The notes: generated from the sequence alone by a model not told the origin. A stretch of DNA of 64,000 nucleotides from Algoriphagus vanfongensis DSM 17529 (GCF_000429465.1 NZ_AUBX01000018.1:1-64000), one strand, 5' to 3'. Numbered from the stretch's first letter, positions 44,191 to 54,578 are shown. Program-made: numbers and translations.

Positions 44191-46457
44191 AGCGAGTTAG
44201 ATGATTGTGCATCTACTACTGCCACGGCTACCATGTTGACAATCTCGCGGATCGAGCTGCCCAGCTGCAGAATGTGAACTGGTTTGTTCATCCCCAGCAA
44301 AATTGGCCCAATGGCCTCAGCATTGCCGAGTTCTGCCATCAGTTTGTAGGCGATATTTCCAGATGCTAGGTCTGGGAAAATCAAGGTGTTTACTCGCTTG
44401 CCTATCAAGTTGGAGAATGGATAGACATCTCGCTGGATTTCTTCATTCAAAGCTACATTAGCTTGCATTTCGCCTTCGATGATCAGTTCCGGATATTTGG
44501 CCTTTGCCAGGGCGGTGGCTTTTGCCATTTTCTCTGCAAATTCTCCTTTGGCAGAACCAAAATTGGAATAGGAAAGCATGGCGATGCGAGGCTCCATGTT
44601 GAAGAATCTTACAGCCTCAGCAGTCAAACCAATGATTTCCACCAGTTCTTCGGCTGTAGGGTTTAGATTGACAGTCGCGTCGGCAAAGAAATAAGGACCT
44701 TTGTCCGTATTCATGATATACATCCCCGCTACACGCTTTGTACCTTCTTTGACTCCGATAGAGTGGAGTGAAGGGAGGATCGTTTTCGGATAGTCTCTCG
44801 TCAAACCAGAAATAAAAGCATCAGCCATTCCTGTTTCGACCATCATGGCTCCAAAATAATTTCTTTGAGTCACCAGTCTAGCTGCATCTGCCGGAGTCAT
44901 GCCTTTTCGCTGTCTTTTTTTGAAAAGGATATCTGTAAACTGACTGAGCCTTTGTGTCTCTTCTAGCGGGTCGATGATCGTCACACCTTGTAGGTCGAGT
45001 GAGTTTTCTTCGATTAGAGTCAGGATGCGCTCTTTATTCCCCAATAAGATTGGAATTGCAATTTTTTCATCCCGCACAGTTTGAGCTGCTTTCAGGATTT
45101 TGCGATTGTCAGCTTCAGCAAAGACCACACGCTTCGGATCTTTTTTGGCTCGGGCGATGACTACAGACATCAGTCGCTGATCGATACCTATGCGCTCTTG
45201 AAGCTCGAGCTCGTATGCTCCCCAGTCAATGACTGGATTTTTAGCAACACCTGTTTCCATAGCTGCCTTAGCCACCGCAGGAGCGATAGTCGTGATCAGT
45301 CTTGGATCCAATGGTTTTGGGATCAGGTAAAGTCTACCAAAGCCCAGTTTATCTTCCCCATACGCTTTGTTGACGATATCAGGGACAGGTTCTTTGGCTA
45401 GTTTGGCAATAGCTTTGGCTGCTGCCAGTTTCATCTCTTCATTGATAGCTGTGGCTCTTACGTCCAATGCTCCCCTAAAAATGTATGGGAATCCCAGTAC
45501 ATTATTAACTTGGTTTGGATGATCTGATCGACCGGTCGCCATGATGATATCTTCTCTGGCATCCATCGCCAGTTCATAGGCGATTTCAGGATCTGGATTG
45601 GCAAGGGCAAAGACGATTGGGTCATTTGCCATCAGTCTGAGCTGATCTTGAGAGACGACATTGCCTGCGGAAAGTCCCAGAAATACATCTGCTCCCTTCA
45701 TGGCATCATCTAGAGACTTTAGGTCTCGGCTAGTGCTGAATTCCCTTCTGATTTCGTCCAGGTCAGTTCTGTCATGTCTCAAGATTCCATCTTTGTCACA
45801 CAGTACAATATTTTCTCTTTTTATCCCGAGAGAGATATAGAATCTGGTACATGAGATGGCAGCTGCTCCAGCGCCATTGACGACAAGTTTTATTTCTGAG
45901 ATATCCTTGCCGACTATTTCCAAGGCATTCAATAATGCAGCTCCGGAAATAATAGCTGTGCCATGCTGATCATCATGCATGACAGGGATATTCATTTCTT
46001 TTTTAAGTGTTTGCTCTATTTCAAAGCATTCAGGGGCTTTGATGTCTTCAAGGTTGATACCTCCAAAAGTCGGCTCAAGGGACTTGATAGTTTGAATCAG
46101 TTTTTTGGGATCCTTTTCGTCTATTTCGATGTCAAAGACATCTATTCCTGCGAATTTTTTGAATAGGACTCCTTTTCCCTCCATTACTGGTTTGGAAGCT
46201 GCCGCACCTATATCTCCTAATCCTAAGACGGCAGAACCGTTGGAAATAACACCTACTAGATTTGCCTTGGAGGTGTACTTGTAGGCGTTTTCTGGGTTGG
46301 AAGCGATCTCTTTACAAGGTTCGGCTACTCCAGGAGAATATGCCAAAGCCAGGTCCATTTGACTGGACAGGGGCTTTGTAGGCATGACTTCTATCTTTCC
46401 CGGTGTTCCTTGTTGGTGATAATTGAGAGCGTCTTCTTTACGAATTTTGATTGCCAT
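44187..46457 (-). CDS. maeB: NADP-dependent malic enzyme with phosphotransacetylase-like domain
   Basis: The protein is 756 aa. Residues 1-420 are malic enzyme, with [37 protein letters not shown] and the NAD(P)-binding [12 protein letters not shown]. It decarboxylates malate to pyruvate. Residues about 430-756 resemble phosphate acetyltransferase but usually act as a regulatory domain binding acetyl-CoA. The start at 46457 gives [14 protein letters not shown]; a longer in-frame start would overlap the DUF4837 gene. It overlaps ruvA by 4 bp. Confidence 0.95.
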   Translation of the reverse strand: MAIKIRKEDALNYHQQGTPGKIEVMPTKPLSSQMDLALAYSPGVAEPCKEIASNPENAYKYTSKANLVGVISNGSAVLGLGDIGAAASKPVMEGKGVLFKKFAGIDVFDIEIDEKDPKKLIQTIKSLEPTFGGINLEDIKAPECFEIEQTLKKEMNIPVMHDDQHGTAIISGAALLNALEIVGKDISEIKLVVNGAGAAAISCTRFYISLGIKRENIVLCDKDGILRHDRTDLDEIRREFSTSRDLKSLDDAMKGADVFLGLSAGNVVSQDQLRLMANDPIVFALANPDPEIAYELAMDAREDIIMATGRSDHPNQVNNVLGFPYIFRGALDVRATAINEEMKLAAAKAIAKLAKEPVPDIVNKAYGEDKLGFGRLYLIPKPLDPRLITTIAPAVAKAAMETGVAKNPVIDWGAYELELQERIGIDQRLMSVVIARAKKDPKRVVFAEADNRKILKAAQTVRDEKIAIPILLGNKERILTLIEENSLDLQGVTIIDPLEETQRLSQFTDILFKKRQRKGMTPADAARLVTQRNYFGAMMVETGMADAFISGLTRDYPKTILPSLHSIGVKEGTKRVAGMYIMNTDKGPYFFADATVNLNPTAEELVEIIGLTAEAVRFFNMEPRIAMLSYSNFGSAKGEFAEKMAKATALAKAKYPELIIEGEMQANVALNEEIQRDVYPFSNLIGKRVNTLIFPDLASGNIAYKLMAELGNAEAIGPILLGMNKPVHILQLGSSIREIVNMVAVAVVDAQSSNSL

Positions 46458-46477
46458 AAAAAGCTCAATATTTGGGT

Positions 46478-47575
46478 TTAGGCTCCTGTATTGGGAGTCC
46501 AACTCACATCAGTATTGAGCAAAATGGTTTCAATTTCACGAAGTGCGTCTCGATGTACTTCATTAGGGAAGTATACAAAGCCTTCGATGTAATACAGTTT
46601 TCCTTTTTTCTCGTCAACCATGAGGTACCCGAGATAGGATCCACCCATGCTGATGTTGTTGGTCTTCCAAGAAGCCCTCATTTCGGTAGTAAAATTATCA
46701 TTTATCACCATGTTTCGGAAAGCAGGAGGGATTTGTTTTTCAGTGATCACAAATGAATTGGGGTCTTCGGGATCGCCGAATATATGCTTGTTAGTGATTG
46801 AGTCTCTGATTTTCAGGATGTTTTCAGGGAAAGTTTGCTCTTCGGATATGTAGTCTTCGACATGAAAAAACAGACTGATATCCGCTCTGTTACCCGATGG
46901 AGTTGGCTGTCTGACCCATAAGAAGCCAGGTTCTGACTTCGCTACTTGATAGGATGCAGGGACATTGATCTGGATACCTAGGTTCTTTTCCGCCTCAGCA
47001 TTGGCTGCTGTGTTTTTCCTTGCTAGGATCGCTTTTTCGAGTCTTCCTCTTTCTCTGACTTCAAATAGATTTTGGAGTCTGTCCCCGTTTGCTTTCAGGT
47101 TTTTGATGAGCTGCTCCTCAGTATTTCCAAAAAGATACAGGACTTCCTGTCCAACAGCATATTCATCTTCTACCCGAAGTGAATAGATCGTTGGGTCATT
47201 GAGTGCTTTTTCTTTGGATTCCTTAGAAAATTGCTGATTGATCACCTGAGAGGATGCTGCTTTGTCATCAAAAGTGGTGACATAGATTAAATTGGTGGAC
47301 ATCTTAAGCATACGGGTCATGGCTCTAGGGTCCACTGTATTTACTTTGAACTTGGCTTCTGATCGGATCATGCCAGGCAGATCTGCTTCGAATATATCTT
47401 TGAGAGCATCGCCTACCGGTCCTGCGTATTTGGCAGAATCGATCACTAGGATGATCTCTCCGATGGAGCCTCTTGCTTTGGGTTTGGCGCTATCCAGTCC
47501 TTTGCCGTCTGTATCACAGGCGTAAAAGGTGGCGCAAATCGCAATAAGTCCAAGGATTTTTGAAAGGGTTTTCAT
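46478..47575 (-). CDS. DUF4837 family lipoprotein
   Basis: This 365-aa exported protein has a lipoprotein signal (CATFYAC, Cys near 20). It contains GSIGEIILVIDSAKYAGPVG near the N-terminus and a two-fold pattern typical of DUF4837, a Bacteroidota family of unknown function. It lies 20 bp upstream of maeB and probably heads the operon that runs to sprA. A role in the envelope is inferred only from the signal and the context. Confidence 0.82.
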   Translation of the reverse strand: MKTLSKILGLIAICATFYACDTDGKGLDSAKPKARGSIGEIILVIDSAKYAGPVGDALKDIFEADLPGMIRSEAKFKVNTVDPRAMTRMLKMSTNLIYVTTFDDKAASSQVINQQFSKESKEKALNDPTIYSLRVEDEYAVGQEVLYLFGNTEEQLIKNLKANGDRLQNLFEVRERGRLEKAILARKNTAANAEAEKNLGIQINVPASYQVAKSEPGFLWVRQPTPSGNRADISLFFHVEDYISEEQTFPENILKIRDSITNKHIFGDPEDPNSFVITEKQIPPAFRNMVINDNFTTEMRASWKTNNISMGGSYLGYLMVDEKKGKLYYIEGFVYFPNEVHRDALREIETILLNTDVSWTPNTGA

Positions 47576-47640
47576 TCAGATATGGTTTGATTCTTTGGGT
47601 ATTTCAAAATACGGTAATTCCCCACTTATACCCGAATAGG

Positions 47641-47657
47641 AGCCCATCTTTTGGGCT
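47641..47657. other. Hairpin between the mltD-like gene and the DUF4837 gene
   Basis: AGCCCA-TCTTT-TGGGCT is a perfect 6-bp stem. On the plus strand a T-rich tail follows, but no plus-strand gene ends here. On the minus strand, where the mltD-like gene ends, no T-run follows the stem. Its role is unclear. Confidence 0.35.
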
Positions 47658-47701
47658 TTGTTAAAAAAAATTAACGTTTTCGACTGTCAAATCGATTTTG
47701 A

Positions 47702-49096
47702 TCAGCCAATAATCAGTTTTTGACCAGGCTTGATATTGTTGTTGTTCAGATTGTTCAGGCGCTTGATTTGCTCGACTGATAGGCCTGTGTGTCTTTTGGA
47801 TATGATCCACAAAGAATCGCCTGGCTGTACGGTGTAAGTTTTTTGTCCACTGGAATTGGTGCTGACCTGAGCGATGGCCTGTGTATTAGCTGAATAGATG
47901 GTGAGCCTCTGACCGACACGGATCAAATTGGAGGAAAGCCCATTCCAAGATTTGATCTGCGATACACTTACTCCGTGTCTGGAAGCGATTCTTCCTAGTA
48001 CATCTCCAGAACGTACACGATAGGTGATTCCTTCCCGCTGGATTTCTTGCGCTAGTGACTCTACGGGTTGGACGATCAGTTTGTCACTTGCCAATAATGT
48101 CAAAGGTGCATTGCCCAAAGAGTCTGAGATCCAAGCGAGATTATCCTGAACAAAAGGAGCTTTGGACCGAGGAATGCGGATGGCCATGCTACGATTAGTT
48201 TCAGGTACTTTCCTGCGCTTGATAGACGGGTTGAGTTTTTCCAAATCAGCTACACAAAGATTGGTCAGCTCTGCAAGCTTTTCCAGACTCATAGCTCTAT
48301 CAAATCTGATTTTCTCATACGCTACCGCATAGGTGGGCTCTTCTGGGTGGAAGTTGTGCTCATCCAAGTGGTTCAAAATATAGAGCATGGCCTGAAATTG
48401 GGGCACATAGCCTCGAGTCTCTCTAGGTAGGTAGTTATACACTCCCCAAAATGTCTTTTTGCCTCCGGATCTACGGATTGCTTTCCGCACATTGCCTGGG
48501 CCGCAGTTGTATGCAGCTAGTGCAAGCTCCCAATCATCAAACATCCTGTAGAGCGATTTTAGATATTTGGCTGCAGATTCAGTGGATAGTTCTGGATCCA
48601 TTCTATCATCCACATCGGGATTGACATTCATCCCATACATTCTGCCAGTGGCTGGCATAAATTGCCAGAGACCCATGGCCCCAACTCTGGAACGGATCTG
48701 AGGATCCAGGCCAGATTCTATAATCGAAAGAAATTTGATTTCTTCCGGCATTTCATGCTTGCGGAGAGTCTCATCAAACATGGGCCAAAAATGGTCCTTT
48801 CGGGCCAATACCATTTTGGTATAGTCCCGGTTTCGTACAGTGAAATATTGGATAAAAGAAAAAATCCGATCATTCAATTCAAAAGGCATATCTGTCTTCA
48901 TTGCCTTGATGCGACGGTCGATCTCATCGTAGGTGAAGTCAGGAATGTATTCGTATTGATAATTTGGCTGGATTTCTTCTTCTGAAAAATCAGTAGCTGC
49001 TGCCACCAATTCCCCATCTTGAGAAAAGGCAGGACTCAGAAGCATCGTACAGGGAATAAGTGCAAGTAGGAATGATCTGAATCGAGTCTTTTTCAT
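47702..49096 (-). CDS. MltD-like lytic transglycosylase with two LysM domains
   Basis: This 464-aa exported murein hydrolase has a signal peptide ending near AFSQ26. The SLT domain has the catalytic Glu E127 in SIIESGLDP, then GAMGLWQFMPATGRMYGM and ALAAYNCGPGNV. Two LysM modules at about 353-398 and 418-464 bind peptidoglycan. It cleaves the glycan between MurNAc and GlcNAc, forming 1,6-anhydro ends. It lies 10 bp behind gatA and is likely in the tatA-gatA transcript. Confidence 0.93.
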   Translation of the reverse strand: MKKTRFRSFLLALIPCTMLLSPAFSQDGELVAAATDFSEEEIQPNYQYEYIPDFTYDEIDRRIKAMKTDMPFELNDRIFSFIQYFTVRNRDYTKMVLARKDHFWPMFDETLRKHEMPEEIKFLSIIESGLDPQIRSRVGAMGLWQFMPATGRMYGMNVNPDVDDRMDPELSTESAAKYLKSLYRMFDDWELALAAYNCGPGNVRKAIRRSGGKKTFWGVYNYLPRETRGYVPQFQAMLYILNHLDEHNFHPEEPTYAVAYEKIRFDRAMSLEKLAELTNLCVADLEKLNPSIKRRKVPETNRSMAIRIPRSKAPFVQDNLAWISDSLGNAPLTLLASDKLIVQPVESLAQEIQREGITYRVRSGDVLGRIASRHGVSVSQIKSWNGLSSNLIRVGQRLTIYSANTQAIAQVSTNSSGQKTYTVQPGDSLWIISKRHTGLSVEQIKRLNNLNNNNIKPGQKLIIG

Positions 49097-49106
49097 GAGG
49101 TCTATG

Positions 49107-50534
49107 TTATGAAGTCAAATTTGTCAAATAATTGGAAAATGCGTAGAGTTCCGCTTCTTTGAACGAATTGGAAATCACCTGCAAGCCAATTGGCATGCCT
49201 TCAGCATCTTTCCCGTTGGGAATAGAGATAGCCGGGACACCGGATACGGATGCTTGGACCGTAAATAAGTCTTCCAGGTACATCGCTACCGGATCACCGC
49301 TGTGCTCTCCAAATTTGAACGCTGTAGAAGGCGTTGTCGGCATAATAAGATAGTCAAAATCATTCAAAAGATCTTCGGTGAAATCTTTAATCAGTCTTCT
49401 GACTTTCTGTGCCTTGGTGAAATAGGCATCGTAATAACTGGCACTGAGTACAAATGTACCCAGCATGATTCTCTTTTTTACTTCGTCGCCAAATCCCTCG
49501 GATCTCGAAAGCTTGTACATGCTTTCCAAATTATGAGCCTGTGGACTGCGATGGCCATACTTGACTCCGTCAAATCTGGATAAGTTGGAGCTGGCCTCAG
49601 CAGTAGTCAGGATATAGTAGGTAGGCAAAACATATTCAAGTAGCGGAAATTCCACTTCCTCGACTTCATGGCCTTCTGACTTTAGTTTTTCTAAGACCGC
49701 CAATGTCTGCGCTTTGATCTCAGGCTGTAAGGCAGGAGATTCAATGGCTTCCTTGAAGTAGGCTATTTTTGCTTTTTTCTCAAAGTGCAAAAGCTCCGAA
49801 TAGGGAAGGACAGGCTTGCGAGAAGAGGTGCTGTCAAAGTCATCATGTCCGGCGATGACCTGCATGATTCTCGCATTGTCTTTCACGGTGTGAGAAAATA
49901 CCCCTATCGTGTCAAAGGAGGAAGCGTAGGCAATCAAGCCCCATCTCGATACTCTTGAATAGGTAGGCTTCATCCCAATGACCCCTGTGAAGGCTGCCGG
50001 CTGACGTACAGAACCTCCAGTATCAGTGCCAAGAGATGCAGTGCATAGATTGGCCTGAACAGCTACCGCTGATCCTCCGGACGAACCTCCAGGTACGCGG
50101 CTTTCATCTGCTGCATTGAGCACTTTGCCGTGTGCGGAGTTTTCATTGGATGATCCCATTCCGAATTCATCACAGTTCAGACGACCGATGATGATCGCAT
50201 CTTGATCGATGAGTCTTTGAACTGCCGTGGTAGTGAATTGGGCTTCGTAGCCCTTAAGAATTGAGGAGGCTGCGTTGGACTCAAACCCTTTGTAATTCAA
50301 GACGTCCTTGATGCCAATGACCATGCCGGCTAGTTTGCCTGCGTTGCCATTTGCGAGTCGTTCGTCAATGGATCGGGCCTGTTCCAAAGCGGATTGCTCA
50401 TAAACTTCGACGAAGGCGTTGAGATGCGCCTTCGTCTTGATGTTTTGTAGATAATAGCTGACTATCGCTTGACAATCAGTCTCTTTTTTCTCGAGCGATT
50501 TTTTTATTTCGTCGAATGAAATAAATTTTTCCAA
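49107..50534 (-). CDS. gatA: Asp-tRNA(Asn)/Glu-tRNA(Gln) amidotransferase subunit A
   Basis: This 475-aa amidase-signature enzyme releases ammonia from glutamine for transamidation of misacylated tRNA. The catalytic triad is K76, S151 (in GGSSGGSAVAV) and S175 (in DTGGSVRQPA), with the spacing of characterised GatA. GatB and GatC are not nearby. The start appears to be TTG at 50534, because an in-frame stop lies two codons upstream. It follows tatA by 19 bp. Confidence 0.94.
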   Translation of the reverse strand: MEKFISFDEIKKSLEKKETDCQAIVSYYLQNIKTKAHLNAFVEVYEQSALEQARSIDERLANGNAGKLAGMVIGIKDVLNYKGFESNAASSILKGYEAQFTTTAVQRLIDQDAIIIGRLNCDEFGMGSSNENSAHGKVLNAADESRVPGGSSGGSAVAVQANLCTASLGTDTGGSVRQPAAFTGVIGMKPTYSRVSRWGLIAYASSFDTIGVFSHTVKDNARIMQVIAGHDDFDSTSSRKPVLPYSELLHFEKKAKIAYFKEAIESPALQPEIKAQTLAVLEKLKSEGHEVEEVEFPLLEYVLPTYYILTTAEASSNLSRFDGVKYGHRSPQAHNLESMYKLSRSEGFGDEVKKRIMLGTFVLSASYYDAYFTKAQKVRRLIKDFTEDLLNDFDYLIMPTTPSTAFKFGEHSGDPVAMYLEDLFTVQASVSGVPAISIPNGKDAEGMPIGLQVISNSFKEAELYAFSNYLTNLTS

Positions 50535-50553
50535 AGCTTATGGGCTTAAGGGA

Positions 50554-50751
50554 TTACTTTTTTTTATCCTTTAGTCCCTCTTCGAGATCATTTTGAATAT
50601 CCTTGGTAGCGTCTTTGAACTCTCTAATTCCTCGTCCAAGACCTCTGGCCAATTCAGGGATTCTTTTAGCTCCGAATAGAAGGAGGATGACCAAAACGAT
50701 CAATACGATCGAGCCACCGCCCATGTTCTGAATAAAACCCAATGTTGTCAT
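50554..50751 (-). CDS. tatA: Twin-arginine translocase subunit TatA/E
   Basis: The protein is 65 aa, with one N-terminal membrane helix (about 13-25), the hinge FGAKRIPELARGLGRGIREF and a charged amphipathic tail ending in lysines. It forms the pore-like component of Tat transport of folded proteins. tatC is not in the window. A near-perfect Bacteroidota promoter lies upstream. Confidence 0.93.
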   Translation of the reverse strand: MTTLGFIQNMGGGSIVLIVLVILLLFGAKRIPELARGLGRGIREFKDATKDIQNDLEEGLKDKKK

Positions 50752-50782
50752 GATTACTTTTGTTTTAGGGTAAATGTGGTCA

Positions 50783-50813
50783 CAAAGATAAAACTGTCAT
50801 TGGCTTAGACAAA
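50783..50813 (-). promoter_or_regulatory. Bacteroidota-type promoter of the tatA-gatA-mltD operon
   Basis: On the minus strand TTTG (50813-50810) and TATCTTTG (50790-50783) are separated by 19 bp, matching the -33/-7 consensus TTTG-N19-TAnnTTTG. The start of transcription would lie near 50777, about 25 bases before the tatA ATG. Confidence 0.75.
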
Positions 50814-50864
50814 AGAAGCTTTGCAACTCGGGAAATCTTTTTAATGAATATACGAAATTTTAAC

Positions 50865-52109
50865 CTATTTGGACGTGATCCATGTTGCGGGATCCATTTT
50901 TTGAAGTCCTTTCCAAGTTTGAAAGTGAACTTCTGCCTCGCCATTGGCATCCGTAGCTACTTGCCCAAGTACGTCTTTTGATTTGACTGACTGGCCGGAT
51001 TTTACAGAAACGGACTTAAGCTTGGTGTATAAGGTATAATACTCGCCATGTTTGATCAAAACTGTCTCTCCATACCCTGGCATGGAGGCGACTTTGGCCA
51101 CTGTGCCATCGAAGACTGCCCGGACACTTGAGTTGGGCTGAGTCCGAATATTGATGCCGTCATTTTGGACATAAATGCCTCTCAATGATGGGTGAGGGTT
51201 GTTTCCATAGTTCATGGTTATAAAACCAGTTTCCACAGGCCAAGGTAGTCTTCCTTTGTTTCCGGCAAAAGAACTGGAAAGTGCCCGTGCTTCCGGAGTC
51301 AGAGGCATACTGCTACCTGCTGATTTCGTAGTAGAGCTATTTTCTTTATTCGCAGCTGCTTCAGCGAGTCGGATTTCCTCCTCAATCGCTTTTCGGATCA
51401 TAGATTCGAGCTGTTGTTGCTGCTTTTTGGTAGCTGTGATCTGTTTTTTGATGTCTCTTTCTTTGCGGGAAAGGACGTTGACCATACCTTGTTGTTCTTT
51501 CCGGAGCTCTTCCAGCTTGGCTCTTTCTTTCTGTTCCTCGGCCAATACTTTTACTTTGTCTGCTTTGCGGACATCAAGTAGTTTTCTTTCTTCTTCCAGT
51601 TCTAGGGAGAGAATTTCAATTTGCTCTGCTTGCTGCTTACGGCTGTCAGTGTACTGCTTGAGGTATTTCAGTCTCATGTAGAGCTGATTGAAAGAGCCAG
51701 AACTGAATACAAATGAGACGATTGAGAGATTCCTGTTCATTTTGGAAGCATTGTAGACCATGCGGGCGTATTCTTCCTTTAGCTCTTTGAGTTCCTGAGT
51801 CAGCGATTCGATTTTGTCCTCGTTTTCGGAGATTTCCTGATCGAGTACTTTTACCTCGCGGGAGAGTGTATTGACGAGTCTGCTTTGTGTTTCGTATTGA
51901 CGGGTGATAGCGTTGAGCTCTCCGATTGTATTTTTTTTCGTTGCTGCAGTTTGCTTGAGAATGGCGTCAAACTCCCTCAGTTTGGCTTGGACTTCAGCTT
52001 TGTCTTTTTCCAGTTGCTCACGTGTACGACTGGTCTGAGCTATCAAGTCTTGACTCAGCAGACCTGTCAAAACCAACATACATACAAAGATCAAAGATAG
52101 GTGGCGCAT
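50865..52109 (-). CDS. EnvC-like murein hydrolase activator (degenerate LytM)
   Basis: The protein is 414 aa, with a signal peptide ending near LIAQ25, a long coiled coil (about 30-260), and a C-terminal LytM/M23 domain. Zinc ligands are mostly lost: the usual HxGxD reads NDGIN, and the HxH pair reads EVH. This is the EnvC pattern, a non-enzymatic activator of amidases. It lies 8 bp after the DUF4292 stop, in an operon with a TPR protein. A link to cell division is inferred from the family. Confidence 0.9.
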   Translation of the reverse strand: MRHLSLIFVCMLVLTGLLSQDLIAQTSRTREQLEKDKAEVQAKLREFDAILKQTAATKKNTIGELNAITRQYETQSRLVNTLSREVKVLDQEISENEDKIESLTQELKELKEEYARMVYNASKMNRNLSIVSFVFSSGSFNQLYMRLKYLKQYTDSRKQQAEQIEILSLELEEERKLLDVRKADKVKVLAEEQKERAKLEELRKEQQGMVNVLSRKERDIKKQITATKKQQQQLESMIRKAIEEEIRLAEAAANKENSSTTKSAGSSMPLTPEARALSSSFAGNKGRLPWPVETGFITMNYGNNPHPSLRGIYVQNDGINIRTQPNSSVRAVFDGTVAKVASMPGYGETVLIKHGEYYTLYTKLKSVSVKSGQSVKSKDVLGQVATDANGEAEVHFQTWKGLQKMDPATWITSK

Positions 52110-52117
52110 GCTAGGAA

Positions 52118-52858
52118 TTAGAATCTGAATGGAAAACTAAGTGGATCGGATTGCGGATCGATACTGGTCCATTCCACATTGATGATGGTATTTTGACCAC
52201 CTTCTGGTAGCTTGTAAGCGAGCTTGTAAAGGACTTCCGCAGGAAAAGGCTTTCCTCCCACATCTTGAAAAGTCGCAAAGCTGGCCAGTAAACTGCCTCG
52301 ATCATCCAGAGAATTGCTGACGAGTTCGGAGACTTTTGCATACGAAACGTCCACCTTGCTGAAATAGCGTACTTTTTCTCTGACCTGTGTCAATTCATAC
52401 GATTTGCCTACTTTGAGTAGTCTATCTTTGTAGTCAAAAGAGTGAGGTGGGTTGGCCCAAAGGAGATTTTGGAAGAGATCCAGAGAAAGCTTTAATCCAT
52501 AATGAGTTTCAAATTCGGCAAAAGTCAAATTGATGTCATCTTTACCCAACCTATCTTTGATTTGAATTTTCTCCTGAGTGATCAGACCTCTCACGGCCTC
52601 CATGCCCATGCCGGGTGAGATGGTAAACCAAAGAACACTGTCTTTTTTAGCGCGTAGATTGAGACTACCCCGTGTGATTTTACCAGATTCTTCCTCGATC
52701 ACGATCTTAGCTTTGGCATTGAGATAGTCAAAGTCCGCATAAATGGGACTGAAGTCCTCCATCCTTCCATCGGCATCGAAGGGGATCGTTTTTTTGGCAC
52801 AAGAATTTAAAAAAATCAGTCCTGACACTAGCAGCAGGAAAGGCAAAAATTTACTCAT
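52118..52858 (-). CDS. DUF4292 family lipoprotein
   Basis: The protein is 246 aa. The start at 52858 gives MSKFLPFLLLVSGLIFLNSC with the lipidated Cys at 20. The mature part is beta-rich (KAKIVIEEESGKITRGSLNL, DSVLWFTISPGMGMEAVRGL), a pattern that resembles the LolA/LolB half-barrel. No characterised member is known to me with certainty. A lipoprotein-sorting (LolB-like) role is a hypothesis. The first 8 bp overlap the TPR gene end, and envC is downstream. Confidence 0.78.
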   Translation of the reverse strand: MSKFLPFLLLVSGLIFLNSCAKKTIPFDADGRMEDFSPIYADFDYLNAKAKIVIEEESGKITRGSLNLRAKKDSVLWFTISPGMGMEAVRGLITQEKIQIKDRLGKDDINLTFAEFETHYGLKLSLDLFQNLLWANPPHSFDYKDRLLKVGKSYELTQVREKVRYFSKVDVSYAKVSELVSNSLDDRGSLLASFATFQDVGGKPFPAEVLYKLAYKLPEGGQNTIINVEWTSIDPQSDPLSFPFRF

Positions 52859-54578
52859 GGTATTTTCCATCTTTGATTTTTAAAGGCAATAACTCAGAAG
52901 CCTCGGTGCTGTCGGCAGCTTTTTTCCAATAACTCAACGCTTCGGACTTGTCACCCAGGTGATACAGGATGTCGCCATAATGCTCCAGCATGACTCCGCT
53001 AGGTTCATTTTCATGTTGCATCGCCAAATCCATGTATTTTCTGGCTCCCTCAAAATCTCCTAGCTGAAACAACACCCATGCATGTGTATCCAAAAAAGTG
53101 CCATTGTCTGGAAATCTCTCAACAACTTTTTGGGACATGCTTTTTGCCTTTTCCAAATCCCGTTTTTCTAAAGAAAGGAAATAGGCATAATTGTTCATCG
53201 TCTGTTCATCTCTTGGGTTGAGTTCAAGAGCTTTGTCAAAGTAGTGAAACGCTGAGTCGATCTCTCCAAGATTGTACAGCGAACTTCCTAAGGAACCGTA
53301 AGCGACTTGGTCCAATTGCGGGTTTTTGCTCGAGTTGAGCTCCAGTGCCTTAGTGAGTGATTCCACTGCCGCACTGTCTTTTTTGACAGCGGATTTGACT
53401 ATGCCGTCATAAAACCAGAATTCTGGATTTTCGGGAAACTCATCCACTCCCATAATGGTAAACTTCTCAGCTTCCGCAAAATCTGGAGTGTCTCCAAATG
53501 ACCCCAAAATAACCTGCTCGAGAAGTTTTGCATTTTTAGGATTGAGAGTCAGTGATTTTTTGAATAAAGCAATAGCTTCTGCCTGATTACCTTCTTTGAT
53601 TTTCCGCTCTCCCAACGCTTCATAGATTGCTGCGTTTTGAGGTTCTGTTTGAGACATATATCCCGCGAGTGTGTCGAGCATCCCCTCTCTTTCGGGAGTC
53701 TTGATCTCATTGAGCAAGGAGACAAAAGCTCTGGCTTTGACTTCTGGATCCAAGTCCGGGCTGGAAAAAGCCTGGATCAAATAAGAGTTAGAAGCTTTGA
53801 TTTGTCCCTTTTCTTTGAGCAGGGAATGGGCTGCCATTTGCAACTCGGGTTGATTGGGATATTTGCTGATTTCTTCATTGACAAGCGTCAAGGCTTGATC
53901 GATTTGGTTGTTATTATAGAGGATTTCTACAAGATTGAGTACATAAGTCGGGTTGCCGGGACGTGCCTCGATGAGTCTTTCACCTTCTTCTATTGCCTTG
54001 TCCAGATTGTTGTTCCGGAGATAGATTCGCTGCTTTTGGACTGTGATCGGTTCCAGCACTCCGTAGTATTCTTCGGCTCTGTCTAATACTACCAAGGCTT
54101 GGTCAAATTCCCCCGCATTGAGCAGCAAGGAAGCCAAGTCAAGGTTGTATTGCTGGTTGCTCTCTCCATCAGCAGTGAGCTGATCGAGGATTTCAGCAGC
54201 TTTGAGTGGTTGCTTGAGATTATTGTAGATCTCGGCTACCATCAGAGCATAATACTTGTTTTCTGAATCGAGTTGTACAGCTTTTTCAGCATAGGGGAGA
54301 GCCTTTTCGGATTGGTTGGCTCTGCTGTAGAGTTCGGCGATTTTATAGTTGATTGCGGCTTCTTCCGGACTGAGTTCGAGAGATTTTTGGAGGTAGAAAA
54401 ATGCTTTGTCCAGATCGCCCAAACTCATTTGTTTGGTGCCCTCGATGAAATAGCGGCTCGTGAGCGCTTCGGTTTCTTGTTGTTTTCTCTCTTTTTTGGA
54501 AAGTTTTTGCTGCGCAAAACCAGTCCAAGTCACAAGAGAAAAGAATATGTATAGGAATAGAAATTTCTTGAAAACCAC
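52851..54578 (-). CDS. Exported TPR repeat protein
   Basis: This 575-aa protein has a signal peptide ending near FAQQ24 and about a dozen TPR units covering nearly all of the mature part (for example SLELSPEEAAINYKIAELYS). TPR scaffolds bind partner proteins; none can be named. The start is GTG at 54578. Read on the minus strand, TATGTTTG (54613-54606) is a match to the -7 consensus. It heads the operon with the DUF4292 lipoprotein and the EnvC-like protein. Confidence 0.88.
   Translation of the reverse strand: MVFKKFLFLYIFFSLVTWTGFAQQKLSKKERKQQETEALTSRYFIEGTKQMSLGDLDKAFFYLQKSLELSPEEAAINYKIAELYSRANQSEKALPYAEKAVQLDSENKYYALMVAEIYNNLKQPLKAAEILDQLTADGESNQQYNLDLASLLLNAGEFDQALVVLDRAEEYYGVLEPITVQKQRIYLRNNNLDKAIEEGERLIEARPGNPTYVLNLVEILYNNNQIDQALTLVNEEISKYPNQPELQMAAHSLLKEKGQIKASNSYLIQAFSSPDLDPEVKARAFVSLLNEIKTPEREGMLDTLAGYMSQTEPQNAAIYEALGERKIKEGNQAEAIALFKKSLTLNPKNAKLLEQVILGSFGDTPDFAEAEKFTIMGVDEFPENPEFWFYDGIVKSAVKKDSAAVESLTKALELNSSKNPQLDQVAYGSLGSSLYNLGEIDSAFHYFDKALELNPRDEQTMNNYAYFLSLEKRDLEKAKSMSQKVVERFPDNGTFLDTHAWVLFQLGDFEGARKYMDLAMQHENEPSGVMLEHYGDILYHLGDKSEALSYWKKAADSTEASELLPLKIKDGKYHE

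Noticed and set aside
50865..52109. Active M23 peptidase
   Set aside because: Most zinc-binding residues are replaced, so an activator role as in EnvC is more likely.
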